Positions 17,177-24,798 of a stretch of 24,798 nt of DNA are shown one piece after another. Every line of letters begins with the position of its first letter. Position 1 is the first letter of the stretch. The DNA is from Caulobacterales bacterium 32-69-10 (lineage in GTDB: Bacteria > Pseudomonadota > Alphaproteobacteria > Caulobacterales > Caulobacteraceae). A model generated the notes under the pieces. It ran no database searches and had not been told where the DNA came from. It worked only from the letters and a program-made list of their open reading frames with translations. The stretch lies in NCBI GenBank assembly GCA_002280485.1, contig NCED01000042.1:1-24798 (forward strand), in the 5' to 3' direction. Position numbers and translations under genes: made by a program.

Positions 17177-17947
17177 CTAGCCCCACCCCAACCCACTCTC
17201 GCCCTGCAGGATCGCTTCAGCCTCGGCCGTGTGCTTGGCCCCCGCGCCCCGCTCATGAAGCACCAGGGCCGGCAGCAGGACCAGGGGGGCCTTGCCGCCG
17301 CGCCTGGCCTGCACCAGCACCCGCTTGGCGGGGGCGTCGGCGAAGGGCTGCACCGGGCGGATGCGGAAGGATCCCGCCTTGCCCCCCAGAAGGGCCAGGA
17401 GGTCCGCCAGGCGGTCGGCGCGGTGGATCACCACGATGCGGCCCCCGTCCTTCACCGACGCCAGCAGGAAGCGGGTCCAGGCATCGAGGCCGTCGTCGGC
17501 GATCCAGGCGCCGGCGCGCGACGGATGGGGCGCCCTGAGCGCGGTCGGGTCGTCGAAGAACGGCGGGTTGGCCATGGCCGCGTCGAACCGGCCCAGCCCC
17601 AGCACGGGGAACCCGGCCGCCACGTCGCCGCCCAGCGCTTCGACCTGGGCCGCCAGCCCGTTGGCGGCGATATTGGCCTGCGCCAGGGCCAGGGCGACAG
17701 GATCGCGCTCCACCCCCGTGAACCGCGCCCGGGGGTTGCGCAGGGCCGCCGACAGCAGGGCCGCGCCCGCCCCGCAGCCCGCCTCGATCACCCGCTCGTC
17801 GGCCCCCGCCTGGACCGCCGCGGCCAGCAGCGCCGCGTCGGCCCCGGCCCGATAGCCCGGCTTGGGCTGGCGCAGGCTGAGCCGCCCGCCCAGGAAACGG
17901 TCCTCGGTCTCGCCTCGGTGCGCCGGCTCGGCGGTCTGGTCCTGCAT
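17177..17947 (-). CDS. TrmN6-like tRNA (adenine-N6)-methyltransferase
   Basis: A 256-residue class I methyltransferase. It opens with TEDRFLGGRLSLRQPKPGYR and AGADAALLAAAV, typical of the tRNA1(Val) A37 N6-methyltransferase (TrmN6/YfiC) group. The SAM-binding motif is VIEAGCGAGAALLSAAL, followed by FTGVERDPVALALAQANIAA. The catalytic amino-methyltransferase motif IV is NPPFFDD in DAAMANPPFFDDPTALRAP. Later segments are GGRIVVIHRADRLADLLALL and FADAPAKRVLVQARRGGKAP. NPPF with the DRFLGG opening makes TrmN6 the best guess; the target base is not shown. The ATG is at 17945-17947. It diverges from the polyprenyl synthase gene, and its stop lies 6 bases from the type B repeat. Confidence 0.85.
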   Translation of the reverse strand: MQDQTAEPAHRGETEDRFLGGRLSLRQPKPGYRAGADAALLAAAVQAGADERVIEAGCGAGAALLSAALRNPRARFTGVERDPVALALAQANIAANGLAAQVEALGGDVAAGFPVLGLGRFDAAMANPPFFDDPTALRAPHPSRAGAWIADDGLDAWTRFLLASVKDGGRIVVIHRADRLADLLALLGGKAGSFRIRPVQPFADAPAKRVLVQARRGGKAPLVLLPALVLHERGAGAKHTAEAEAILQGESGLGWG

Positions 17948-17968
17948 TTGTGATCCCGGGCGCTCGCC

Positions 17969-17997
17969 TTGACCCTGAAAGTTGCTGCAACCATTGT
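17969..17997 (+). promoter_or_regulatory. Candidate promoter for the polyprenyl synthase gene
   Basis: TTGACC (17969-17974) and CATTGT (17992-17997) are spaced by 17 bases in the divergent gap. This would put the transcript start near 18005 and a leader of about 90 bases before the preferred TTG start. The -10 match is moderate. Confidence 0.35.
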
Positions 17998-18093
17998 GCG
18001 CGCCGCGTAAAGGGGCGGCAGGGCTTAATGCGGCCGGAGCGGCGGTCCGTCCACCGCATCAGCCCATTTGCGCAAGAGGCAGGGAGCAGGCTT

Positions 18094-19104
18094 TTGGAGG
18101 CAGTGAAAGCGAGCGCGTCGCGGCCTGCCGGCTCGGCGGATCGCCTGGCCCGTCTGGCGGCGCACGACATGGCGTTGGTCGACGCCCTGGTCCGCGCCCG
18201 CATGGACAGCCCCGTGCCCCTGATCCCGGCCCTGGCCGAGCATCTGATCGGGGCCGGCGGCAAGCGCGTGCGCCCGCTCATCACCGTCGCGGCGGCCCGC
18301 CTGACGGGGGGGGGCGGCGAAGGGGCGCTGCAACTCGCCGCGGCCGTCGAATTCATCCACACCGCCACCCTGCTCCACGACGACGTGGTCGATGGCTCCG
18401 AGCTGCGCCGCGGCAAGGTCGCCGCCCACCTGATCTGGGGCGGCGCCTCCAGCGTCCTGGTCGGCGACTTCCTGTTCGCCAGCGCCTTCGAGCTGATGGT
18501 CGACGCCGGCTCCATGGCGGCCCTTGAGGTCCTGGCCCGGGCCTCGCGGATCATCGCCGAGGGCGAGGTGCTGCAACTCACCGCCGCCCACGACCTGAAC
18601 CTGACCCAGGCGACCTATCTGCGCATCATCGAGAGCAAGACCGCCGAGCTGTTCGCCGCCGCCGCCGAAGCCGGCGCCCTGGTCACCGGCGCGACGCCGG
18701 CGCAGGCGGCCGCCCTGCGCGCCTATGGCCTGAACCTCGGCCTCGCCTTCCAGCTCACCGACGACGCCCTCGACTATGGCGGCGCGTCCGACGTGCTGGG
18801 CAAGAACGCCGGCGACGATTTCCGCGAAGGCAAAGCCACCCTGCCGCTGCTGTTCGCCATCGCACGCTCGGGTCCGCACGAGGCCAGCTTCTGGGAGCGG
18901 GTCATCGGCCGCCGCGAGCAGGCCGAGGCCGACTTCAAGCGCGCCCGCGAGCTGATCGTCGGCACAGGGGCCCTGCAGGCCACCCTCGACCTCGCCAACG
19001 ACTATGCCGACAGCGCAAAGTCGGCCCTGTCGATCTTCCCCGCGAACGACTGGCGCTCGGCCATGGAAGACCTCGCGGACTTCACGGTCAGCCGGTCAGC
19101 CTGA
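18094..19104 (+). CDS. ispB: Polyprenyl (probably octa/decaprenyl) diphosphate synthase
   Basis: Makes the long isoprenoid diphosphate used for the ubiquinone side chain. From the TTG at 18094 it has 336 residues, close to E. coli IspB (323). The first aspartate-rich motif is TATLLHDDVVDGSELRRGK and the second is LAFQLTDDALDYGGASDVLG, both binding Mg-diphosphate. GGKRVRPLITVAAARL and GKNAGDDFREGKATLPLLFA are also typical of trans-prenyltransferases. The TTG is preferred because AGGGAG (18081-18086) is 7 bases upstream. Alternatives are GTG 18103 and ATG 18028, the latter adding 22 atypical residues. Chain length cannot be fixed by eye. A type A repeat follows 7 bases after the stop. Confidence 0.9.
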   Translation: MEAVKASASRPAGSADRLARLAAHDMALVDALVRARMDSPVPLIPALAEHLIGAGGKRVRPLITVAAARLTGGGGEGALQLAAAVEFIHTATLLHDDVVDGSELRRGKVAAHLIWGGASSVLVGDFLFASAFELMVDAGSMAALEVLARASRIIAEGEVLQLTAAHDLNLTQATYLRIIESKTAELFAAAAEAGALVTGATPAQAAALRAYGLNLGLAFQLTDDALDYGGASDVLGKNAGDDFREGKATLPLLFAIARSGPHEASFWERVIGRREQAEADFKRARELIVGTGALQATLDLANDYADSAKSALSIFPANDWRSAMEDLADFTVSRSA

Positions 19105-19111
19105 CGTCTTT

Positions 19112-19265
19112 CCCTCCCCCCGGAGGGGAGGGCGACTCGGCGCAGCCGAGCGGCGCGGGGGGACGTGTCCGCCGCTGCTACCCTCTGATCTGACCTAACG
19201 CGCTCCGCCGGCGGCCCCCGCCCCGCGGGGCTGCGCCCCGTCGCCCTCCCCTCAGGGGGGAGGGG
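19112..19265. repeat. Composite palindromic repeat, copy 5 (type A)
   Basis: Outer arms TCCCTCCCCCCGGAGGGGAGG and inverse, with the left hairpin CTCGGCGCAGCCGAG carrying GANTC (19134-19138), a spacer ending CTCCGCCGGCG and a right hairpin near GCGGGGCTGCGCCCC. Unlike copies 1, 2 and 4, its right end runs into a gene. Bases 19252-19265 are the last codons and stop of the glycosyl-phosphate transferase on the minus strand. Confidence 0.9.
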
Positions 19266-20292
19266 AAGCCGGCTCCAGCTTCCTGCGCGCCACGCGCCAG
19301 CCGACCACCGCGATCCCGACGCCCAGCAGATACAGCGGAAACCGCCAGGCTTCGGGCGCGGCCTCGCAGGCCAGGGCGGCCACGGCGTAGGCGCCCACCA
19401 CCCCCCACACCCGCACCGCCAGCGCAGCATGGCTGGCGCCCGTCCGGCGCAACCACAGCTGGTAGAGGTGGTCCCGGTGCGCCTGGAACAAGGACTGGCC
19501 CCGGCGGGCGCGGACAGCCAGGGTCAACAGGACGTCGACGAGGAAGGGCGTCAGGGCCAGGGGCGCGAAATAGACCGACACCGGCCCGGCCGCGACCACC
19601 GCGAGCCCGGCGGCCAGGAAGCCCGAGAACAGCGCCCCGGCGTCGCCCTGGAACAGCTTTCGGCCCGGCAGGTTCCAGGGCAGGAACCCGGCCTGCGCCG
19701 CGGCCCCCGCGAAGGCCGCAGCGGACACCGCCGCCTCGCCCTGGATCAGGGCGGCGGCGCCCAGGGCCGCCAGCACGATGGCCAGGCTGCCGGCGGCCAG
19801 GCCGTTGGCCCCGTCCATGAAGTTGACGGCGTTGGTGGCCACCACCAGCCACAACACGGTGCCCAGGGCCCCCGCCACGGCGCCGACCGGCAGGTCGAGG
19901 CCGAAGCCGAGCGGCAGCGCCTCGACCCGGTGGACAACGAGGGTGAACAGCAGGCCGATCACCGCCTGGGCGATCAGCTTGCCCTTGGCGCCCAGGTCGA
20001 CGAGGTCGTCCAGCGCGCCGAACAGGCCGAGCGCGCCGGCGAAGCCCAGGGTCATGGCGGTGGCGGACAGGCCGACCACCGGCCCGTTTCGGGTCAGGAG
20101 GCCGAACAGCAGCAGGCCCAGGCTCGCCCCGACCATGATGGCGAGGCCCCCGCTGGTGACGGTCGGCTCGGTGTGCGAGCCCCGCGCCCGGGGGGCGTCG
20201 AGGGGGCCGGCCGCGTGCACAAGGGCCGCGAAGCCGCCCGCTACGCCGAGGCTGACGGCGGCGCCGGCCAGGATCGCCCAGCCGGCGCCCAT
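19252..20292 (-). CDS. WecA/MraY-family polyprenyl-phosphate sugar-1-phosphate transferase
   Basis: A 346-residue integral membrane protein with about ten hydrophobic segments. It fits the family that moves a sugar-1-phosphate from a UDP-sugar to undecaprenyl phosphate, starting envelope polysaccharide synthesis. Landmarks are the N-terminal LDAPRARGSHTEPTVTSGGL, the metal-binding ALDDLVDLGAKGKLIAQAVI, NAVNFMDGANGLAAG, the catalytic LFQGDAGALFSGFL and the loop QAHRDHLYQLWLRRTG. MraY usually shows HHHxE-type loops, so WecA-like is the better guess; the sugar is unknown. The ATG is 4 bases after the aspartate aminotransferase stop with no Shine-Dalgarno, so translation is probably coupled. The last codons (SPPP) and the stop lie inside the adjoining palindromic repeat. 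Confidence 0.87.
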   Translation of the reverse strand: MGAGWAILAGAAVSLGVAGGFAALVHAAGPLDAPRARGSHTEPTVTSGGLAIMVGASLGLLLFGLLTRNGPVVGLSATAMTLGFAGALGLFGALDDLVDLGAKGKLIAQAVIGLLFTLVVHRVEALPLGFGLDLPVGAVAGALGTVLWLVVATNAVNFMDGANGLAAGSLAIVLAALGAAALIQGEAAVSAAAFAGAAAQAGFLPWNLPGRKLFQGDAGALFSGFLAAGLAVVAAGPVSVYFAPLALTPFLVDVLLTLAVRARRGQSLFQAHRDHLYQLWLRRTGASHAALAVRVWGVVGAYAVAALACEAAPEAWRFPLYLLGVGIAVVGWRVARRKLEPASPPP

Positions 20293-20296
20293 GCGA

Positions 20297-21535
<1,239 letters not shown>

Positions 21536-21594
21536 CTAGGGAGATCGGCCTGCACTGTCCACCGGGCCAGCGTCGCCGTGCGCGGTTTTCTCGG

Positions 21595-22254
21595 CTATTT
21601 GGCGCCCCGCAGCCCCAGGGCCGGGGCGACGGCCTCGGGCGCGCCGGCCGTCGCCGTTTCGGGGGCCGGCGTCTCCAGCCGCCCGACGGGGCCCGGGGCG
21701 GCGGGCGGCGCATCCGACTTCAGGGCCTGGCCCAGCAGGCTGGAGTTCTGCTCCAGGCGCTTGGCGGCGATCTCGCAGCGCGGCGGCAGCTCCCACATCA
21801 GATAGGACCACATCTGGGTCCGGGGCTCGGCCGCGCGGGCCGCCGACCAGATGCGATAGCCCATGGCGTTGGCCTCGACCCCGCGGTCGTGGATGTTGGA
21901 CGGGCTGGCCTTTTCGGCCTCCTTCAAGGCCGCGGCGTAGAGGTTCAGGTAATCGGCGCCGGCCTTGGCCAGCTCGGTGTCGGCGCCGCCAGGGGAGACC
22001 TTGTCGAGCTCGGGCTTCACCCGGTCGTGCAGCTCCATGTGGCCGCTCAGCGCCCCATGGCACCAGGCGACGAAGCCATAGTCGTCCGTCGGCGCGCTGG
22101 CGGGAATGTCGGCGTCGCGCGGTTCACCGGCCGGCGTGGGCGACGAGGCGGGCGAAGTGGCCGCGGCAGGCGCCGGCCGGGCCGTGGGCGAGGTCGTCAC
22201 CGGCTCGTCAGCCGCAGCCGCCATCACGAGGGCGAAAAGAGACGCAATCACCAT
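21595..22254 (-). CDS. Hypothetical exported protein
   Basis: A 219-residue protein with a short signal peptide (MVIASLFALVMAAAA), a Pro/Ala/Thr/Ser-rich linker to about residue 55, a helical core and another Ala/Pro-rich tail. The core has YGFVAWCHGALSGHMELHDR, AGADYLNLYAAALKEAEKAS, NAMGYRIWSAARAAEPRTQM and LPPRCEIAAKRLEQNSSLLG. Two cysteines (AWCHG, PRCEI) may form a disulfide. I do not recognise a named family; it looks like a lineage-specific periplasmic protein. AAGGA lies about 9 bases upstream of the ATG, which supports the start. It diverges from the TerB-DnaJ gene. Confidence 0.75.
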   Translation of the reverse strand: MVIASLFALVMAAAADEPVTTSPTARPAPAAATSPASSPTPAGEPRDADIPASAPTDDYGFVAWCHGALSGHMELHDRVKPELDKVSPGGADTELAKAGADYLNLYAAALKEAEKASPSNIHDRGVEANAMGYRIWSAARAAEPRTQMWSYLMWELPPRCEIAAKRLEQNSSLLGQALKSDAPPAAPGPVGRLETPAPETATAGAPEAVAPALGLRGAK

Positions 22255-22403
22255 CGAAAATCTTCCTTCGGGCGTTCAGGTCGGACATGCGCGGTCGCAG
22301 ACGCCCCGTCCGCTTTCTACCCCGTCCCCAACCGGAAGGAAATCTCGACCACGGCTAAGGTTCCAACCGTCGCCGCGCCGGTTCCGATTTTCGTTGCATC
22401 CAG

Positions 22404-22413
22404 ACCGATCGGT
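22404..22413. promoter_or_regulatory. Operator-like palindrome upstream of the TerB-DnaJ gene
   Basis: ACCGATCGGT is a perfect 10-base palindrome, centred about 23 bases before the ATG, with near-symmetric flanks (AGACCGATCGGTAC). TetR-family operators often look like this. It lies in the 177-base divergent gap. A 10-base palindrome can occur by chance, so binding is inference. Confidence 0.3.
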
Positions 22414-22431
22414 ACTAAAGTAGGTCATCCC

Positions 22432-23112
22432 ATGAGCCTCCTCTCGATCCTTTCCCGCATCGCACCCCGCCGGGCCCCCGTGCCTGCGTCCGATTGCGGC
22501 TGCGTGGACAAGGACCCCGATTTCTCCGCCGCCCTCACCGCCCTCGGCGCCAAGCTGGCGCGCGCCGACGGCCGCACCGATCAGATCGAGTACGACAGCT
22601 TCGTCGAAGCGTTTCCGCCCGAGCCCCGCGCCGCCGCCGATGTGCGCCGCCTCTACAGCCTCGCCGAGGGCACGACCCTGGGCTTCGAGAGCTACGCCCG
22701 CCGCATCGGCAAGCGCTACGGCCAGTGCCCGGAGGTGTTGGAGAAGATTCTCGACGGCCTGTTCCACGTCGCTCGCTCCGACGGGGCGGTGACGGCCGAC
22801 GAGCTGTCCTATCTGCAGCGTGTCTCGGACCTCGTGGGCCTGTCGCCCCTGCGCTTCCGGCGCTTGCGCGGAGAGCATATGGGCGTGGCCGCCGATGATC
22901 CCTACCGCGTGCTCGATGTCGCCCCGGACGCCACGGACGAGATCGTGCGCGCCGCCTGGAAGCGCGGCATGATCGCCCACCACCCGGACAAGGCGGTCGG
23001 CCGGGGCCTCTCCGCCGAGGGCGTCGCCGCCGAAGCGCGCCGGGCCAGCGCGATCAACGCGGCCTTCGAAGCGGTGATGCTTGAGCGCCGCGCATATCTG
23101 GGCGCCGCCTGA
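22432..23112 (+). CDS. TerB-domain plus J-domain co-chaperone (DjlA-like)
   Basis: A 226-residue protein. Residues about 30-150 form a helical TerB-type domain with two similar halves (LGAKLARADGRTDQIEYDSF and GLFHVARSDGAVTADELSYL); the acidic ADG/SDG positions suit metal binding. The C-terminal J-domain (DDPYRVLDVAPDATDEIVRA through MIAHHPDKAVG) carries the HPD motif needed to stimulate DnaK. E. coli DjlA has this domain order but with an N-terminal membrane helix, which is absent here, so this version should be cytoplasmic. Cysteines near the N-terminus (SDCGCVDKD) are unusual. The ATG at 22432 has a weak AGG upstream. The client and role are unknown. Confidence 0.88.
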   Translation: MSLLSILSRIAPRRAPVPASDCGCVDKDPDFSAALTALGAKLARADGRTDQIEYDSFVEAFPPEPRAAADVRRLYSLAEGTTLGFESYARRIGKRYGQCPEVLEKILDGLFHVARSDGAVTADELSYLQRVSDLVGLSPLRFRRLRGEHMGVAADDPYRVLDVAPDATDEIVRAAWKRGMIAHHPDKAVGRGLSAEGVAAEARRASAINAAFEAVMLERRAYLGAA

Positions 23113-23193
23113 TCCTCTCGCGCCTGTGCATTGACTCTCGCCCCGGCGGCACAACATTCTGATCTGTACGTTGTGGGGGTCGGAGGATCGGCC

Positions 23194-23523
23194 ATGGGTG
23201 AACTGACGTCCAAGGAATGGGCAAGCTTCGGGGGCGAACCCGAGGCGGTCCTGCCGCGTCAGCGCCGTGGCGCTGCTCTGGCCGGGCTCAACTGGATCGC
23301 CGGGGCCGTGGCCACGGCGGTCGCCGTCACCATCGCCGCGGTGCTGACGGTGGTGTTCGCCGCCACCCTGGCGGTGATCCTGGTCCTCACCAGCGCGCTG
23401 ATCGCCGTCTGCGCCGCCGCCATGCGGGCGCGCCGCCAGCCTCAGGCGCAGGGCGTGCTCATCGAGGCCCGTAAGGTCGGCCACTCCTGGGTCGCCTACG
23501 GTTGGGACGAGCGTCGGCGCTAA
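23194..23523 (+). CDS. Small hypothetical membrane protein
   Basis: A 109-residue protein. A polar N-terminus (MGELTSKEWASFGGEPEAVL) is followed by a long hydrophobic stretch at about 30-78 (WIAGAVATAVAVTIAAVLTV, then LAVILVLTSALIAVCAAAM), enough for two transmembrane helices. A basic tail includes LIEARKVGHSWVAYGWDERR. The ATG is strongly supported by GGAGGA (23182-23187) with 6-base spacing; an in-frame start at 23131 is not. I do not recognise the family. The amidase gene starts 7 bases after its stop, so the two are probably one operon, which hints at an envelope role. Confidence 0.8.
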   Translation: MGELTSKEWASFGGEPEAVLPRQRRGAALAGLNWIAGAVATAVAVTIAAVLTVVFAATLAVILVLTSALIAVCAAAMRARRQPQAQGVLIEARKVGHSWVAYGWDERRR

Positions 23524-23530
23524 TATCCCT

Positions 23531-24262
23531 GTGCTTCCCGAAATCATCGCGGCGCCGTCGCCGAACTTCGACGCGCGCAACGTCGTCCCCGACATGCTGG
23601 TGCTGCACTACACCGGCATGCGCACCGGCGAGGAGGCGATCGCGCGCCTGCGCGACCCCGAGGCCAGGGTCTCCTCGCACTATGTGGTCGAAGAGGATGG
23701 GCGGCTATTTGGGCTCGTCCCCGAGGAGCGCCGCGCCTGGCACGCCGGGGTGTCGTTCTGGCGCGGCGAGACAGGACTGAACCACCGCTCCATCGGCATA
23801 GAGATCGTCAATCCGGGGCACGAATTCGGCTACCGGCCCTTCCCGGCGGCGCAGATCGCCACGGTGATCGCCCTGCTGACCGACATCCGCGAGCGCTGGG
23901 ACATCCCTGACAGCCGCATCATCGGCCATTCCGACATCGCCCCCGACCGCAAGACCGACCCGGGCGAATTGTTCCCCTGGAAGACCCTGGCCGAGGCCGG
24001 CCATGGGCTGTGGGCCGAGCCGCCGCCCTCGCCGGGCCCGCCGCTAGGCGAGGGAGAAGAGGGGACCGGCGTCTTCGCGCTCCAGGCCGGCCTGACCCGC
24101 CTTGGCTACGACAGCGCGCCCTCGGGCCGCTTTGGGCCCGAGACCACGACCATCCTCAAGGCCTTCCAACGCCACTGGCGCCCGGAGACGGTGGACGGGA
24201 TCGCCGACGGCGAGACGCGGGCGCGGCTCGTGGCGCTGCTGCGGATGGCGACGGTGGGTTAG
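23531..24262 (+). CDS. N-acetylmuramoyl-L-alanine amidase with peptidoglycan-binding domain
   Basis: A 243-residue zinc amidase that cuts between MurNAc and the stem peptide. Residues 1-155 are an Amidase_2 domain: MLVLHYTGM (zinc His), RVSSHYVVEEDGRLFGLVPE, AWHAGVSFWRGETGLNHRSI, GIEIVNPGHEFGY, and IIGHSDIAPDRKTDPGELFP with the second zinc His and the distal Lys/Asp region. A short low-complexity linker (PPPSPGPPLGEGEEG, about 163-178) leads to a PG_binding_1 domain (FALQAGLTRLGYDSAPSGRF, TILKAFQRHWRPE). The layout is AmiD-like, but no signal peptide or lipobox is visible, so it may be cytoplasmic like AmpD and recycle muropeptides. The start is a GTG at 23531; the preceding in-frame stop is close. 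Confidence 0.92.
   Translation: MLPEIIAAPSPNFDARNVVPDMLVLHYTGMRTGEEAIARLRDPEARVSSHYVVEEDGRLFGLVPEERRAWHAGVSFWRGETGLNHRSIGIEIVNPGHEFGYRPFPAAQIATVIALLTDIRERWDIPDSRIIGHSDIAPDRKTDPGELFPWKTLAEAGHGLWAEPPPSPGPPLGEGEEGTGVFALQAGLTRLGYDSAPSGRFGPETTTILKAFQRHWRPETVDGIADGETRARLVALLRMATVG
24026..24054. repeat. Inverted repeat inside the amidase linker
   Basis: CCCTCGCC (24026-24033) and GGCGAGGG (24047-24054) are perfect 8-base inverted arms around 13 bases. They encode the linker PSPGPPLGEG between the two amidase domains. It resembles the in-frame translation of small intergenic palindromes and may be a domesticated repeat; it is not a copy of type A or B. Confidence 0.4.
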
Positions 24263-24267
24263 GGTCG

Positions 24268-24798
24268 CTAGTTCGAGAGGAACAGGTCGGTCACGTTGTT
24301 GAGCGTCGCGCCGGTGCGGTCGCGCTCGAACAGGGTTCCGCCGTCGAAGTTCCAGCGCAGGCCCAGCCGCAGGGTGTCCGATTCGGCCGAGGAGTTGGAC
24401 GCGTCGGCGTGGGCGTAGGTGCCCTGGATCGAGAATGGCAGCTCGCCATACTGGTATTCGAAGCCCAGGCCCGCGGTGCGCACGGTCGACCGGGCCGTGG
24501 TCGTGCCGTTGCGGGCGCTGGCCCGCACCAGGCCGACCTGGGCCCCGATCAGGAAGTTCTCGGTGACGTAGTAGCGGCCTTCCAGCCGGGCGGCCCACAG
24601 GTTCTGGTCGACGGTGTCGCTGACGCGGCCGTAGCCGGCCGAGCCGTAGATGGTGGCGCTGTTGAGATAGGCCTGGCCCTCGGCTCCGACGCCCAGCAGA
24701 TCCGCGCCGCCCGAATGCGACCAGCCGGCCCAGCCGCCCACGAGGCCGTAGGGGTTGCGCTTGTAGACGTGCAGGGTCGGCGAGATGACGGTGCCGTC
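24268..24798 (-). CDS. Outer-membrane beta-barrel-type protein, C-terminal part (cut by window edge)
   Basis: The frame is open from the right edge to a TAG at 24268-24270, giving 176 residues; the N-terminus lies outside. Alternating short strands with aromatic ends are seen throughout: YKRNPYGLVGGWAGWSHSGG, AYLNSATIYGSAGYGRVSD, LWAARLEGRYYVTENFLIGA, LGFEYQYGELPFSIQGTYAH and DTLRLGLRWNFDGGTLFERD. This is the pattern of a transmembrane beta-barrel or porin-like domain. The last residues (NNVTDLFLSN) continue past the last strand and do not end in phenylalanine, so normal BAM-signal ending is not obvious. I cannot name a family. It converges with the amidase gene, 5 bases apart. Confidence 0.7.
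   Translation of the reverse strand, partial: DGTVISPTLHVYKRNPYGLVGGWAGWSHSGGADLLGVGAEGQAYLNSATIYGSAGYGRVSDTVDQNLWAARLEGRYYVTENFLIGAQVGLVRASARNGTTTARSTVRTAGLGFEYQYGELPFSIQGTYAHADASNSSAESDTLRLGLRWNFDGGTLFERDRTGATLNNVTDLFLSN

Overview
The window is about 24.8 kb of very GC-rich DNA with dense, mostly unbroken gene coverage. It looks like an alphaproteobacterial chromosome, most likely Caulobacteraceae (Caulobacter or Phenylobacterium). The grounds are the protein sequences, the gene set mrp / hflKC / serB / miaA / ilvB / ilvN / ilvC, frequent GTG and TTG starts, and intergenic palindromic repeats that carry GANTC (CcrM-type) methylation sites. The genus is inferred, not proven. I see no tRNA or rRNA gene, CRISPR array, transposase or prophage.

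Layout. 1-2000: start of a beta-carbonic anhydrase (cut by the edge), an NTF2-like protein, a DUF938 methyltransferase overlapping a small UVR-motif protein, and a small convergent hypothetical. 2086-4706: a signal-peptide RTX protein with a C-terminal membrane anchor, then thyA and folA bridged by an 18-codon ORF overlapping both, then a small exported protein. 4882-8337: mrp diverging from the hflK-hflC membrane protease-regulator pair. 8523-9940: serB and a downstream lipoprotein gene on the minus strand. 9939-14517: miaA, whose 3' end has been replaced by a palindromic repeat, then a branched-chain amino acid attenuator (leader peptide [14 protein letters not shown] plus intrinsic terminator), ilvB, an inverted cytochrome c gene, ilvN and a small lipoprotein. 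14694-17171: a DUF924 gene, ilvC and a nucleoside 2-deoxyribosyltransferase-like gene. 17177-21499: a TrmN6-like methyltransferase, a polyprenyl diphosphate synthase, a WecA/MraY-type glycosyl-phosphate transferase and an aspartate aminotransferase. 21595-24798: a hypothetical exported protein, a TerB-DnaJ protein, a small membrane protein, a peptidoglycan amidase and the C-terminal part of an outer-membrane barrel protein.

How the genes work together. IlvB (catalytic) and IlvN (regulatory) form acetolactate synthase and IlvC does the next step of valine/isoleucine synthesis; the leader with adjacent Val-Leu-Ile codons before a terminator implies control by charged branched-chain tRNAs. ThyA and FolA form the dTMP/folate cycle: ThyA turns methylene-THF into DHF and FolA reduces it again. 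HflK and HflC are partners in one membrane complex. The polyprenyl synthase makes isoprenoid chains and the WecA-like enzyme uses a polyprenyl phosphate, but they lie on opposite strands.

The least expected features are a family of five ~150 bp composite palindromes (four between convergent genes, one at the 3' end of miaA), loss of the MiaA C-terminus with an open frame running through the ilv attenuator, the thyA-microORF-folA overlaps, and the split ilvB/ilvN pair with an antisense cytochrome gene between them.
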